This document shows, one piece after another, positions 1-11,544 of a stretch of 64,000 nucleotides of DNA. This DNA comes from Spinacia oleracea (taxonomy: Eukaryota > Streptophyta > Magnoliopsida > Caryophyllales > Amaranthaceae). Numbering within the stretch: the first letter of the stretch is position 1; each line of letters starts with the position of its first letter. The notes beneath the pieces were generated by a model. That model saw nothing but the letters and a program-made list of their open reading frames with translations, searched no databases and had not been told where the DNA came from. Both the position numbers and the translations under genes were made by a program. The DNA is taken from the NCBI RefSeq assembly GCF_020520425.1, contig NC_079487.1, positions 129,664,385 through 129,728,384 of the forward strand. The letters run 5' to 3'.

Positions 1-225
1 GATGTTTTTTTAATATAATTAGTGAGAATGTGTAAGAGGTGGGGAGTGGTGATTGGGGTGTGATTTTTTAAAAGGTTTTTTGTATGGAATAGGGGTGTAG
101 GTGGGGTTAGTAAATAAGTGTGAGAAATAATATAATATTGGTATAAATTTTCATTTATAGAAGCGGTGCAAATATTAAAGAACGGCCCAAAAAGAAAAGC
201 GGTGAGTACTAAGGGACGGAGGAAG
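1..225. mobile_element. Right part of a Stowaway-like MITE, cut by the window edge
   Basis: The stretch ends in GGGACGGAGGAAG followed by TA at 226-227. This is the reverse complement of the CTCCCTCCGT-type Tc1/mariner MITE end seen at many other places in the window. The other end lies outside the window, so the size is unknown. Confidence 0.55.
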
Positions 226-227
226 TA

Positions 228-1055
228 CTCTGCATAACAAAGATACATCTGCTTTATTAATTTGTTCCTTTCTAGAATATTGTTACTTTGGTTATTTCCA
301 TTGATCTACTCCACTTTGCTCCCTACCCTAAAAAGAAAGTCAACAACTACTATGGTTGACTGTTAGAAAAGTCAATTAAAACGACGGGTCGGTGAAAGAT
401 TAGTGAAAAATCAAAGAATGGAGTCATATTTATCAAGGGAATCTTTCTTTTTTACCAAAACGATTTATGAAACTTACTTTACTTTAACAGGCCGGTAAAA
501 ACTAATATAGGCACTAAGCATGTGTACTTCGTAATTCTTGTTTACAAAGGTAAAAATAATTCGCAGTCTATTTGATAGATGGTCATAAATAAAAGCGATA
601 AGAAATGAATTTGTATATAAAATCTCAAGGAAAATCAATATTTCCATTGGCCATTATAAATTCACTCTAAATTATCCTTTTTCTTTCATAGATTTACATC
701 ACCATCTGTTATTATTCGGTTAATTTGGCTGAAAATGCAAATTTATAAAAAAACACCAAATTTGAGATAAGTTTCATTTCCATAAATATTATGATAGTTT
801 ATTTTCTTCTCAAATAATACTTAAATTTATTATCATTTTCATTCTCACTTTCACATGCGTATTAAACCGGTCGCTTGAGAAATTCTGTACCTTTACATAA
901 ACAATACGGAGTGCAAGTATATAATTGGACCAACTTTCTAAATTATTTAACAGAATTGGATGCTTTTATCGAGAGCCGCCCATGAAAAATGTAACATTAT
1001 CTTACACTATTTTAAATTATAATATGAATATGAATTTGTACACATGGTTACAAAG
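228..1055. other. Upstream region of the first APX gene, no gene seen
   Basis: AT-rich DNA without a coding-like reading frame or a recognisable transposon end. It presumably holds distal promoter sequence of the peroxidase gene that follows, but I recognise no specific element here. Confidence 0.5.
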
Positions 1056-1100
1056 CACGTGACAACTTGGAGTAAAAAAAATTCATAAGTTATATAAATA
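1056..1100 (+). promoter_or_regulatory. Core promoter of APX copy 1: G-box and TATA box
   Basis: A perfect G-box core CACGTG is at 1056-1061 and a TATA box (TATATAAATA) at 1091-1100. The TATA box lies about 100 bp before the ATG at 1199, a normal spacing for a plant gene with a short leader. G-boxes are bound by bZIP and bHLH factors in light and stress responses; that this one is functional is inference. Confidence 0.55.
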
Positions 1101-1198
1101 GCCAACCGATGAAGCCATATTTGTATACCTCAGTTTGTCAATTATATTGTGTTCCAATATAAAGTTTGCTTAATTAATTAAATTATTAAGAGTTCACC

Positions 1199-3419
1199 AT
1201 GGCAGCAACAACAAAGAGCATTGTAGATGTTGAATATCTGAAACAAATTGAGGGAGCTCGTAAAGACCTTCTTGATCTTCTTCAGAAGAACAAGAAGTTT
1301 TCTCCCATTGTGCTTCGTTTAGCGTAAGTTTTCTTCTTCACTTCTTTAACAATTATGCGCATGTTACAACTAAAACTATTTTTTATTTAATTACCCCTCT
1401 TTTGTAAATGTTGTTTATAGCATTTTCTAATTTGGTTTTGGTGGTGTAGATTTCATGAAGCGGGTACTTATGACGCCAAAACTAAAACAGGAGGTCCAAA
1501 TGGTTCGATTAGGAATGAGTTGAACAACCCTGCCAACAACGGTATCAAAGTTGGAGTTGATTTTTGCGGTAAATCATCTAACTAAAACCTAGCTACATTA
1601 TGCTATTTTCCCTTCATGTTAGTTGTTATGTTGTGTATGTGCGCGCGCGGTTGAGCGTGAAGGCATTTGCCTATATACCATAAATAACTTGTTTAATTTC
1701 ATACTTTCTCAGAACAAGTGAAGGGTAAACACCCCAAAGTTACTTATGCTGACTTTTACCAGGTAAATTTTCTTAGTCATTAATATGAATAACTCCCCTA
1801 ATTTATGAAAGTTCTTAACTCATGAAATTTGTGTCCAAACTCATAACCAAATGTCAAATTTATCAAAGTATTATCTTGTGAGATTTTATTAGATTCTTAT
1901 TGAAATATTTTTTAAAATATCAATTTTTTTATATAATTTTTTCACATACGAAATTGAATATATTAATTAATAGTTAAAATTATATTAGAGTCTGTATAAA
2001 TAATAAACGTTAAGAAGTTCCAGGACGAGGTAACTGCGTAAAGTATGGCTCGATCACTTCTTAATTACTTTCTCATATTTTGTTATTCTATTCGACCAGC
2101 TTGCTGGAGTAATTGCTGTTGAAGTTACTGGAGGCCCTAAGATCCCATTTTTCCCGGGTCGACCCGTAAGTGGCACACGTTAACATGAACATTAATTCAA
2201 ATTAAATGGATTAACGAATTATGTTGTAATTTTTGTCTCCAAGTATTTTTTTTACTATAACCTCACCCTAAACCTTGTTCAAAATATATAGGATGCGCCA
2301 AGTCAACAAGACAGTGGAGCTCTTCCAAACCCCAATGGAGGTACATAGCAAATTAATTGACAACACTAATTCACGGATCTTTTACCAAACTAGCTACTTT
2401 TACAATTTTATTTATCAAAATGGATACTTTTAAAATCTATTTACCAAACTAGCTATTACGTATAATTTATTTACCAAAATGACTATTTTCATTTTGTGGA
2501 AAAAACAATTAAACTCCGTAATACTATAACATTTATCCATTACTACGTAGTAGTCTATATGATTAAGGTAATAATTAATGTGGATTGTTCATTTGTGGTT
2601 GTAGATGCCAAGCATCTTAGGGATATATTTTATCGTATGGGGTTGAACGATAGGGATATCGTTGCTCTATCAGGATCTCACACACTGGTACGTCCATAAT
2701 TTATTTATTTTGTACGTCGATAATTTATTTATTTACTCCCTCCGATGCGTCTCATATTAACAAAAAAAACCCTCTACTTTTCATTAAAAGTTGGGGCCTT
2801 TCAAAATTTTATTCCTTATATACGTATTAAACTATACACAGGGTCGAGCAAATCAGGATAGATCAGGTTTTGATGGTCCTTTCACCGAGGATCCTTTCAA
2901 ATTCGATAATTCGTATTTTGTGTAAGATCTCATTTAAATTTTTTTTATGTTACTGAAATCCAGATAAATTAATGCATGTACTTATCATATATCCTAATAT
3001 AGTTGATTCAAAAGATTATAACTGAACTGATTAATCATATTATTATATGGTGATCAGAAACTTGAGGAAGAGTGACACCCCTGGACTGGTGAAATTCCCC
3101 ACTGACAAAGTTCTTGTGGAAGATCCTGCTTTCAGTCGCTATGTTCAACTCTATGCTAAGGTAATACATTATTCTTACAACTTACAACTTATATAGTTTA
3201 TTAGTCATGTCAATTAAGTACTGCATAGGTGTGCCAAAATCAATTTAATCATTATTTTTCGTACATCATGTGTTCCCTAGTACGTAAAATGAACTGATTA
3301 AGAGTACTTATGTTATAAAATGGCAGGATGAAAAGACTTTCTTCGCACACTATGCGGAATCACACAAGAAGATGTCGGAGCTCGGGTTTCGCCCACCAAG
3401 CCCGGTCGTGAAAGCTTGA
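1199..3419 (+). CDS. Ascorbate peroxidase-like protein, APX3 lineage, tailless (copy 1)
   Basis: Heme peroxidase of class I; the family reduces H2O2 with ascorbate. Exons: 1199-1323, 1450-1568, 1713-1762, 2100-2165, 2292-2340, 2605-2687, 2842-2921, 3058-3160, 3327-3419; all introns GT-AG, 768 nt, 255 aa. The sequence follows Arabidopsis APX3, not cytosolic APX1 ([35 protein letters not shown]). Visible active-site residues: distal Arg40 and His44, proximal His162, Asp207, and the ascorbate-site Lys32 and Arg171. Oddities: Phe43 and Phe178 replace the Trp41 and Trp179 of pea APX, Asn168 replaces His169, and Phe replaces Cys32. The protein stops 13 residues after ELGF, so the APX3 membrane anchor and peroxisomal signal are absent; a cytosolic location is inferred. 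Intron 6 carries one Stowaway-type end near 2746. It is paralogous to the gene at 7599. Confidence 0.9.
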
Positions 3420-4775
3420 AATCGCAGCCTAGCTAGACTGAGAATCTGAGATGTAGTATAATGGATCCTTAATTAATTGTCTTCACGTTGTATTTGGGAC
3501 TAATAATTAAAAGCTAAGTTAAATAATTCCCAGGAGTTGTACTCATATTAAATTATTAATTATTAATTATGTACTTGCTATATACTTGTATTCCATACAA
3601 AAATGTATTATGTACTTCTATTAAAATGCTAATCTATTACACTTAATAATAATCATGTATCGATGAACATGCAAATTAACGTATACATAATACATGCGCA
3701 ATGGAATGGAACTATTCAGAACTATTTTTTTAATAGTAAAGTAAGTTCATTATTAAAAGTCATAAGTTATTTACAAAGGAAATTTGATTGTAATAAATAA
3801 AAAGCAAATTTAATCAAATGAATATTTTCTTCATCATAACTACGATATGCAAGAAGAAAAAAAACATTACATATATAATGCAAGTTTGAGCCTATGTCAA
3901 AAAAAAAAAAAATTACGATAAGTTGAGATCTTGCAATGTGGCACATCTCTCACTCAAGTCGCTGGAATACATAACCTTCTCAGAGTGATCATGTAACGAT
4001 GGTTACAGTTGTGAGGATGATTTTCATCTATTTCTTCTTAACATGTTTGTAAATTTTCCACGCGTTATGGTCCCATACAGAATTTTACCAATGAACCAAT
4101 TTTACGTCAGTCTTTCAGCTAGATCTGCTATCATGGACATTATAAAACAAAAAAAAAAAAATCCTCTCGCAAAAAGAGGAGAATAACCGATGTCTTTCTA
4201 TGGAGAAATGCTCATCGAACAAGGATAGATGAAGCATTATTGTAAACCTGAAAGCAAAACTAATCAAAAAAAAAAAGGAAACACAAAATTAAAGTGCTAG
4301 CTTCCTCTTTGTGCGGGGAACTTTCCTCCTTTGAAAGACAAGATTTTTCTTCTCCTTTGAGGAGAATTTTTTTCTTAGGTTATAGGATTGTAGATTTATT
4401 TTGCATGAGGGAAATTTTTCATTTTTCAGGAAAAAATGATTCGTTGATGAAGAGTAGTGTGGTGTCGTGACAAATGTGAACTCTATGTTTATAATCAATT
4501 GAATCATATTTAATTTCAAAATTAAACTACAACAAATCAAAAGATCCCCTCGTTGAACGTTGTATCAAACAACGATGTGAAAGAGCCTATATAAGATGTT
4601 TACATGCAACTATTGTAGTTTTGTTGAAAATGAGTTTCAATTCGATTTGTTATATATTTGATAGATTCAGATCTTTAATTTTATAGATGTCGTATGATTT
4701 TTCATGTATGAATTTATTTTATTTTATTTTTTAAAAAAAGGGTTTGCAATGCATATGCTCTTTAAATTTGAACTC
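3420..4775. other. Intergenic DNA between the APX copies, no gene seen
   Basis: It begins with the 3' untranslated region of APX copy 1. The rest is AT-rich, with A-runs at 3898-3912 and 4150-4160. A minus-strand 83-codon frame at 4289-4540 has lysine- and serine-rich low-complexity content and no recognisable family, so I do not call it a gene. Confidence 0.5.
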
Positions 4776-4781
4776 TATATA

Positions 4782-4857
<76 letters not shown>
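4776..4857. repeat. (TA)n microsatellite, about 40 units
   Basis: An almost uninterrupted TA run of 82 bp. It sits between two related flanks, ATATGCTCTTTAAATTTGAA at 4752-4771 and ATATGCTCTTTAGGTTTGAA around 4905, so the locus may have expanded inside an older local duplication. It is likely to vary in length between individuals. Confidence 0.9.
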
Positions 4858-4860
<3 letters not shown>

Positions 4861-5010
4861 ATTTTCATTACATTTTATGTTCTATTATAATTGTCGATTA
4901 GTCATATATGCTCTTTAGGTTTGAATTATGTGTTGTTTTACGACTTTAATCCGGTACATTTCTCCATTTTTTTTTTCTTTTGAATTCGTTTTTATTCATA
5001 GCTTCTCAAG

Positions 5011-6165
5011 CAGGGCCGTCTTGAACTTTTCGGAGGCCCTGTTCTAATCTTGTCCAAATCTAAAAAATGGGGCCCCTAATATTTAAAAAAAGTGCGATAA
5101 GCAAAATATTACTAAAAGTAAAAGATGGACCGATGCAACCTGATATTATCGGCTTATCGGCTTCTCCTAATCTTTACTCTTTAGCTTCAAAACAAAAGAA
5201 GGAAATAAGGAAATAACGAAAGTCAGTAATAACGAAATAACGAAATTTTGACAAAAATAAAACGAAAATAACGAATTAAGAAACGAAAATAACAAATTAA
5301 GAATCGAAAATAACGAATTAAGAACGAAAATACCGAAATTTTGAACGAAAATAAATCGAAATTAACGAAATTAAGAACGAAATTCTGAAAGAAAATAAAT
5401 CGAAAGTAACGAAATTTTGATAAATAACGAATTAAAATAAGGAACTGTAAAATTTTCGGAAATTCAATTGAAAAATAAAAAAATCAAAAAAAATCAATTG
5501 TAAAATAACAAAATCGGAAATTCCATTGTAAAATGACGAAATTAAGAAGAAAATACCTTTGGCTCTGTGAATCTTGTTCTTCATCTTCAACAAATCAATG
5601 AATCCCCAAATCTAAATCTGATAATTTTTTTCTTCGAATGAAAATATGAAATTGATGATTTGTTTGAAAAAAGTAGAAGAATTTAAAGGGGGAAAATCTA
5701 GCCGTTTGTTGCGAAATTATCGGTTCCATTGATGGCAAAATCTTTTTTTTCGGTCAAATTGATAATCTGATGTGAAATTTCAGTTGAAAATTGAAAACAA
5801 TATTTTTGGAATTGAGATTTTGGAATAGGAAAGAAAATTAAATTAGGGGAGATGAATCATGGTGATTGAATGGAGTTATGGAGATTGAATATTGAGGAAG
5901 GAAAGTAGGAAATTAAATTTGGGAAGTTGGTGAGGTGATTGATTTTCATTTTTCAATGCCATGAAGCCCGTGATTTTCGATTTCCTAGAAGTTGAATTGA
6001 ATGCCTAAGTCCTAACGTCTGTTTCGCAATTCTCAATTAAGAGCATTTTCTTTTTTTCTTTTTTTTTTTTTTTTTTAATAGGTAGTTGGACTTTTCGATT
6101 GGGCCCTTTATTTTTGGGTGGCCCTGTGCTGTTGACCAGGTTGCACAGGGCCACCACCGGGCCTG
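5011..6165. mobile_element. Non-autonomous hAT-type element, 1155 bp, with 8-bp TSD
   Basis: The element begins CAGGGCCGTC and ends CGGGCCTG, imperfect inverted termini of the hAT CAGGG type. The exact 8-bp duplication TTCTCAAG flanks it at 5003-5010 and 6166-6173. Inside, 5215-5440 is a degenerate minisatellite built on ACGAAAATAACGAA. No transposase reading frame is visible. Subterminal GGCCCTG motifs occur near both ends. Confidence 0.8.
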
Positions 6166-6173
6166 TTCTCAAG

Positions 6174-7078
6174 TTACTTTTCTAAACACTTGTCCTCTCC
6201 CATTTTTCATATATATTTTGCTTGTAGTTAAGGTAAATTAGGAGTTGATGATAAAATTAATTTGAAGGTTTCTTTAATGATTTTATGAAAATTAGGGTTT
6301 TAATTTATGGTTAGATTTTTTGAAATTTCTAGAATAAGAGAGTTAGTATGCAAAGGAGAGTAACGAAGGTTTTTGAAAATGTAGACTTAATTTATGGCAG
6401 ATACTCTCATTGTTAAATTTTATGTTCTTTTTTTTTTTATCCAAGTTGTTTGTTTTTGTCCCTATGTTCTTTTGTTTAAAACAGGTGCACAAACCAAGCG
6501 TTAAAGGGTGAGAGCTGATAAAATGTGAATAAAAATAAAAAAAAAAGGGTAAAACTTAAATAAAAATGGGCAAAAATGTTTAAAGCGGAGGTAGTAGTAG
6601 ATTGACTCACACCTTCTACTTATGTGAGTAATACCACTAATCAATTTAGTTAGCTATTGTTTAACATGCAGTAAATAACTAAATACCCAACAATTGATCA
6701 TCAAACAAGGCTCTTTAATGTCTGTATCTACCTAGATGTAAGTTGTAAGCTTTGACACAGACATAAAATGCCTAAATAGTTAATAGTAAGTGTATGGCGG
6801 TAATCGGTATGGCCATATTCAAAAGTGTAATGTCGATTGGAATATGATACTTCCATATTGGGTACCGGTATGTGTATGATCAAGTGGGCAATATAATACC
6901 AAAAATTGGTCCAAATTCAAATTCAAATTCTTCCATATTGGGGTATCGAAACGCCCCCCTTGCATTGTCTTCTTTTCTTTTACAAAGTTTTTGACAAAAT
7001 TGTATTCGGTTCCCTTAAAAGACTTAACTTTGAATAATTTGATGCCCTTAATAATATGGATTATTATTATATTAAATA
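6174..7078. other. Intergenic DNA, no gene seen
   Basis: AT-rich, with a short CAAATT run near 6914 and a weak Stowaway-like end (GCGGAGGTAGTAG) near 6585. No coding region or complete transposon can be delimited. Confidence 0.45.
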
Positions 7079-7325
7079 TCTACATAAGCATAGAAAGATC
7101 AAATAACGTAAATAAAGAACGCAGAGATTTAACGTGGTACGCTTCACTAACAATGTGTTAGCTATGTTCACAGGCAGAGGGGAAGAATGTTTTATTAATC
7201 TTGAGGAGTACAGATTACGGAATACAACTAGGTTATGACCTAGAGAGTTTATATAGTACTCTCTAGACAGATGCGGAAAAGCGAGATCTCGTGTTGGGGT
7301 GTTGCAGTAAGGGACTCACGAATTC
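7079..7325 (-). mobile_element. Fossil LTR fragment (Copia-like), same family as the solo LTR at 29366
   Basis: On the minus strand this repeats, with many differences, most of the solo LTR at 29366-29691. Shared landmarks are the AACAATGTGTTAGCTA block, the paired CTAGAGAGTTTATATAGTAC segment and the GTTGCAGTAAGGG block. No clear TSD was found and no internal domain adjoins it. It looks old and incomplete. It ends about 270 bp before the start codon of APX copy 2, so it may have contributed promoter sequence. Confidence 0.65.
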
Positions 7326-7598
7326 ATGATCCTTTTATACAATTCGATGCTTCTATACAATTATTTTAATGGAATTCGATGCTTCCACACAATTATTTTA
7401 TTTTATTGCATTATATATTCTATTACTTGTACAAAATGTGGCACGTTTGAACATGAAATAAAAAATTTAAGCCTTATTTTTATATGAGCTAGCCTTGTAT
7501 AAGTAAGACCACCACAAAGCCATATTTTATAATTCATTCCTAGCATTTCAATTTTCAATAATATAATACGTGGTACTCCATATTGAATATTGATTACC

Positions 7599-9796
7599 AT
7601 GTCACACGCACAGTTGAAAGCAGAGCAGATTGTGGATGAAGAGTACTTGAAACAAATTGAAGGAGCTCGTAGACATCTTCATTGTCTTCTGCAAAACGAT
7701 AAGCAGTTTGCTCCAATCTTGCTTCGCTTAGCGTACGTAATCTTCCTTTCACCCCTTAATTATATGTTTGTTCTTGTTAAATTCTTGTGTTCTTTAATAA
7801 TGCTCATTTTGGTTGAACATCAGAGTTTCTAATATCTAATTAATGTTACCTTAATTATGAATTGAAGAATTAACTCTTTGTTTATCTGACGATCTAACGT
7901 AAATATATAAGTTTTTCCTTTAATTAAATCAATCTATCAAACTCGAAACAACATAATTAGGCTCTTATTCTCTTAATTACTTGGTTGTTGGTGTTGTAGA
8001 TTTCATGATGCGGGTACTTATGACGCGAAAACAAAGACAGGAGGTCCAAATGGTTCGATTAGGAATGAGTTGAGCAATCCTCCCAACAATGGTGTTAAAA
8101 ATGCTATTGATTTTTGCGGTGAGCCAAACAAATACGTAGTACTACGTATTAATTAATTAAGCTTGTATAGTACGCGTAACGCGTGTGTGTATCTAACACA
8201 ACTTAATTACCACTTTGTGGTGTCTCAGAACAAGTGAAGGTCAAGTACCCCAAGGTTACTTATGCTGACCTTTACCAGGTGACTTTCTTTAATTTTACTT
8301 CTTACTAGTACGTGTACGTGTACGTAGTTCTTGACGACTAATTAATATTTTTATTCATTGACAGCTAGCTGGTATGGTTGCAGTTGAAGTTACTGGAGGT
8401 CCGATTATCCCTTTTGTCTCCGGCCGTCCGGTAAATGTAGCACGTACATGTATATGTATCAACTTAATTAACTTTCAAATGAATTGTACCCTTATATATA
8501 TATTATATATGATTGTTTACAATAGGATGCCCCGAATGAACAAGACAGTGGAGCTCTTCCAAATCCCAATGGAGGTACATACATAAATAATATAGGATAC
8601 TAAGGGTATACTCGTAATTGTACTACTGTACGATATTATTATATATATGAGTCCCAGGCACCCGTATTAGGGTATGCCGTATCATTATATTCACGATAAA
8701 TAATAAATTAAACTCACCTACTAATTGTACAAATTAAGCTCATGGATTTGATAAATTAATGTCTTCTTTTCCATGTAGGATCCAATCATCTGAAAGATAT
8801 ATTTTACCGAATGGGCTTGAACAATAGGGATATTGTTGTTTTATCTGGAGCTCACACACTGGTAACCAACTTCTGATCTGTATAATCCTTATACCATGCC
8901 ATTTTAATTTTATTGGATTACTTTATTATTGAAATTTATGTGAACTTAACTTACAGGGTCGAGCACACAAGGATAGGTCAGGTTTTGATGGTCCTTTCAC
9001 CGAACAACCTTTGAAGTTCGACAATTCCTATTATGTGTAAGATATATTGTAGCTTTTCAACAATCCAGTTGTTAGTTTGTGTAAACATAGGAATTATTTA
9101 CTTCCTTTTAATTTGTCTTAAAAATGTCTATCTTATTCGTTCTGTGATCAGAAACTTGAGGAAGCCTGACATTCCTGGACTGGTGAAATTCCCCTCGGAT
9201 AAAGTTCTCGCTGAGGATCCTGATTTCCGTCGCTATGTTCAACTGTATGCAAAGGTAATTGTCATATGACAGACTCAACCAAAAGCTTAACCTGATGGTT
9301 GAAACCCAAGATTAGTTTTATACTCCACCGATCAGTAATGACATAATACATTTCATATTCGGCTATCCTAGTAGTGTGTACTACGAGTAATTAACATGAT
9401 ATGCTAGTATTCCCTTGCACAACCGGTTGTACATAAGAAATTTCCCTGAAACACTAACTAATTAATATGTTACGTCCTTATAGTTAAAACAGAAACTTTT
9501 GTATAACGGTTAGACCACTTTTTTGGTACTAACTAAACTAGTGTAAAACATAACTAAAAATAATAAAATCTTAACTAATAGAATAACAAAATAGTTAAAT
9601 TTATGAGTCGAATAGTTTGTATCGTAAAAATTGGCAGTAGAAAATGATCAGGGCTCTAATTAATTAACTAAAATGGCATGTATATATGCAGGATGAGAAG
9701 GTGTTCTTCGCACACTATGCTGAGTCACACAAGAAGATGTCGGAGCTCGGGTTTCACCCACGTGCACCTTGCTCTTGCTCTGCTATGAAAGCTTGA
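7599..9796 (+). CDS. Ascorbate peroxidase-like protein, APX3 lineage, tailless (copy 2)
   Basis: Tandem paralogue of the gene at 1199. Exons: 7599-7732, 8000-8118, 8229-8278, 8365-8430, 8526-8574, 8779-8861, 8957-9036, 9152-9254, 9692-9796; 789 nt, 262 aa. Exons 2-8 have exactly the same lengths as in copy 1. The start is the ATG at 7599; no nearer in-frame ATG lies upstream. Distal Arg43 and His47, proximal His165, Asp210, and ascorbate-site Lys35 and Arg174 are present, and unlike copy 1 the His169 equivalent is kept (His171). Phe46 and Phe181 stand at the two Trp positions, as in copy 1. The C-terminus is a short Cys/Ser-rich end without a membrane segment. Open frames and splice sites suggest both genes are functional; substrate preference cannot be read from sequence. 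Confidence 0.9.
9511..9630 (+). repeat. Dispersed repeat fragment in intron 8 of APX copy 2
   Basis: The block GGTACTAACTAAACTAGTGT and the next 90 bp recur nearly unchanged at 32170-32285, where they lead into a longer minisatellite. Here only the leading part is present, ending near a GAGTCGAATAGTT motif. The repeat class is unknown; it is probably an internally deleted transposon copy. Confidence 0.6.
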
Positions 9797-10363
9797 AAGC
9801 CATGGCCGGCACCCTAGACTCACTGATATGTAACAGATGTTGCTGTTGTCTGTTACAATATACACTACTTAATTATACTTAATTATGAAACTACGTATAA
9901 TGTACTCTACTGCATTATTAATGAGTGCTAATAAATGGGGAAATTTGTGCCCAAGATTCACTTACTAGAAATTGGTGCTATCCTATCCTCACCGTCATGT
10001 ATTGGTGATCCATTACAATTATGTAAAACTATTTTGAGTGACAAATTTCTAAGTTTTCGAGCTTTATTATGTTCATGTTTCTGATGGACGTCTTTCTATC
10101 TATTTTTAGTTTCATTGAGCTCAGATAATATTGCGAGTAATCGAATTTCATTTGCACCTTACAATTCATCAGGGAACGATACATGACTCTCATTGGACAT
10201 GGTTATTACAGTATTATAGGGTCAAGCTTATAGTCTAATCATTTTGTAAATTAGTATAGTTATGACATAAAAAATTGTTTACTTCAAAAAAAAAAAAAAC
10301 ATAAAAAATTGAAATAAGTCAACTTCGGGCCGTTTGCAAGAAATAAGTTAACAATTCAATTAT
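9797..10363. other. 3' region of APX copy 2 and intergenic DNA
   Basis: This contains the 3' untranslated region of the peroxidase gene and AT-rich DNA with an A-run at 10287-10300. I see no coding region or transposon end. Confidence 0.45.
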
Positions 10364-10430
10364 CTCTATTTTATAAGGGAACTTTTGAGGTCATTATCGT
10401 AAATGACATTTTGGTGTTCCCTATAGAATA
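10364..10430. repeat. Foldback micro-element of about 67 bp (copy 1)
   Basis: The outer arms TATTTTATAAGGGAAC and GTTCCCTATAGAATA are inverted repeats, and inside them GGTCATT pairs with AATGACA. Nearly the same foldback stands in the opposite orientation at 42811-42880. The conserved length and self-complementarity suggest a very small MITE or a deleted hairpin derivative. Confidence 0.55.
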
Positions 10431-10813
10431 ATCCAAAACACCCTTACTAGTTACTTACAAATACTCCGTAATATTTATATTAATTGTAAAATAAAAAGGC
10501 ATAAAAGGAAATTACTCAATCAATTTAACACTACTTTAAAATTATATTAACATTAATTGTGAATAAAATAAAAAGGCATAAAAAAAAATTAGTCAATTAG
10601 ATTTAAACATAGTAGACAAAAGGTCAAAAATAAAAAAGGAAAGTCACAATCAAATACTTAATCACAACCCTAATATACTCCTTATTAATCACATGATTTA
10701 TTTATTTTTCCTTTTAAGTTTTTTATTATGCGACATAATATTGTCACAAATAAATATTTTGATTTAAAGTTTTTAACAAAGTTCAATCAAACACATATAC
10801 TCCGTAATAAAAA

Positions 10814-11536
10814 TAGGGGTGCAAACGAGCCGACCGAGCCGAGCCGAGTACTACCTTGTTCATGTTCATGTTCATTTAATTTAGGCAAGCTCGATCCCGA
10901 GCCCGAGCTTTCAACCGAGCTCAAATATATGTTCAAGCTCGGTTCGTTTAAGAGATTTAGTGTTCGTGAACGGTTCATGAACCTCTCATTTATTAACCGA
11001 GCCGAATTCATAAACGAGTTGTGCACTTTAAAGTTTAACCATTTGAATGTGCACTAATTTAGCCATTTCAATTCAAAATATTTTTGTTCTACAAAAACAA
11101 CAACAACAACAACAACAAAGCTTTATTCCCAAAATGATTTGGGGTCGGTTAACATGAATCGACAAAGGAGATCGTCATTGTTACCAATCAAAATATTTTT
11201 ATTTTATGATTTATTTTTTTGGTTGTTAAAATTAAATTCGGAATACGGTTTTTATCTATGCTCATACAATTATGTATGGAAATTTTGATTATGAACGCAA
11301 ATAGATGACTTTGTTCATGAACATAAATAAACGAGTTGTTCATGAACATAAATAAACGAATTGTTCATGAACATAAATAAACGAGCATACATATGTTCAT
11401 GTTCAAGCTCGTTTATTAAACGAGCTTCAAAAGTTGTTCAAGGACAGCTCATTTATTAAATAAACAAATATGAACGAACTTTAACCGAGCCCGAAACCGA
11501 GTAGTTTATTGAGAGTCTCGACTCATTTGCACCCCT
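10814..11536. mobile_element. Non-autonomous hAT-type element, 723 bp, with 8-bp TSD
   Basis: The ends TAGGGGTGCAAACGAG and CTCATTTGCACCCCT are inverted repeats, and AATAAAAA is duplicated at 10806-10813 and 11537-11544. The interior is rich in GAGCCGAGC and GTTCATGAACATAAATAAAC repeats that pair between the halves, so the whole element can fold back. The reading frames seen in it on both strands come from these repeats. A short retroposon at 11089 has inserted into it. Confidence 0.8.
11089..11188 (-). mobile_element. 5'-truncated RTE-type LINE or SINE 3' end, nested in the hAT element
   Basis: On the minus strand it ends in a GTTGTTGTTG tail preceded by AAAGCTTTGTTG-type sequence, the 3' end shared by plant RTE LINEs and Au-like SINEs. 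An imperfect duplication, TCAAAATATTTTTGTT at 11073-11088 and TCAAAATATTTTTATT at 11189-11204, flanks it, as expected for target-primed insertion. Only about 100 bp were integrated. Confidence 0.65.
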
Positions 11537-11544
11537 AATAAAAA

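Noticed and set aside
4704-4901. A frame encoding a Tyr/Ile repeat
   Set aside because: It is the translation of the (TA)n microsatellite.
10728-11057. Overlapping 109- and 79-codon frames on both strands
   Set aside because: They read through the GAGCCGAGC repeats of the hAT-type element at 10814; no protein family.
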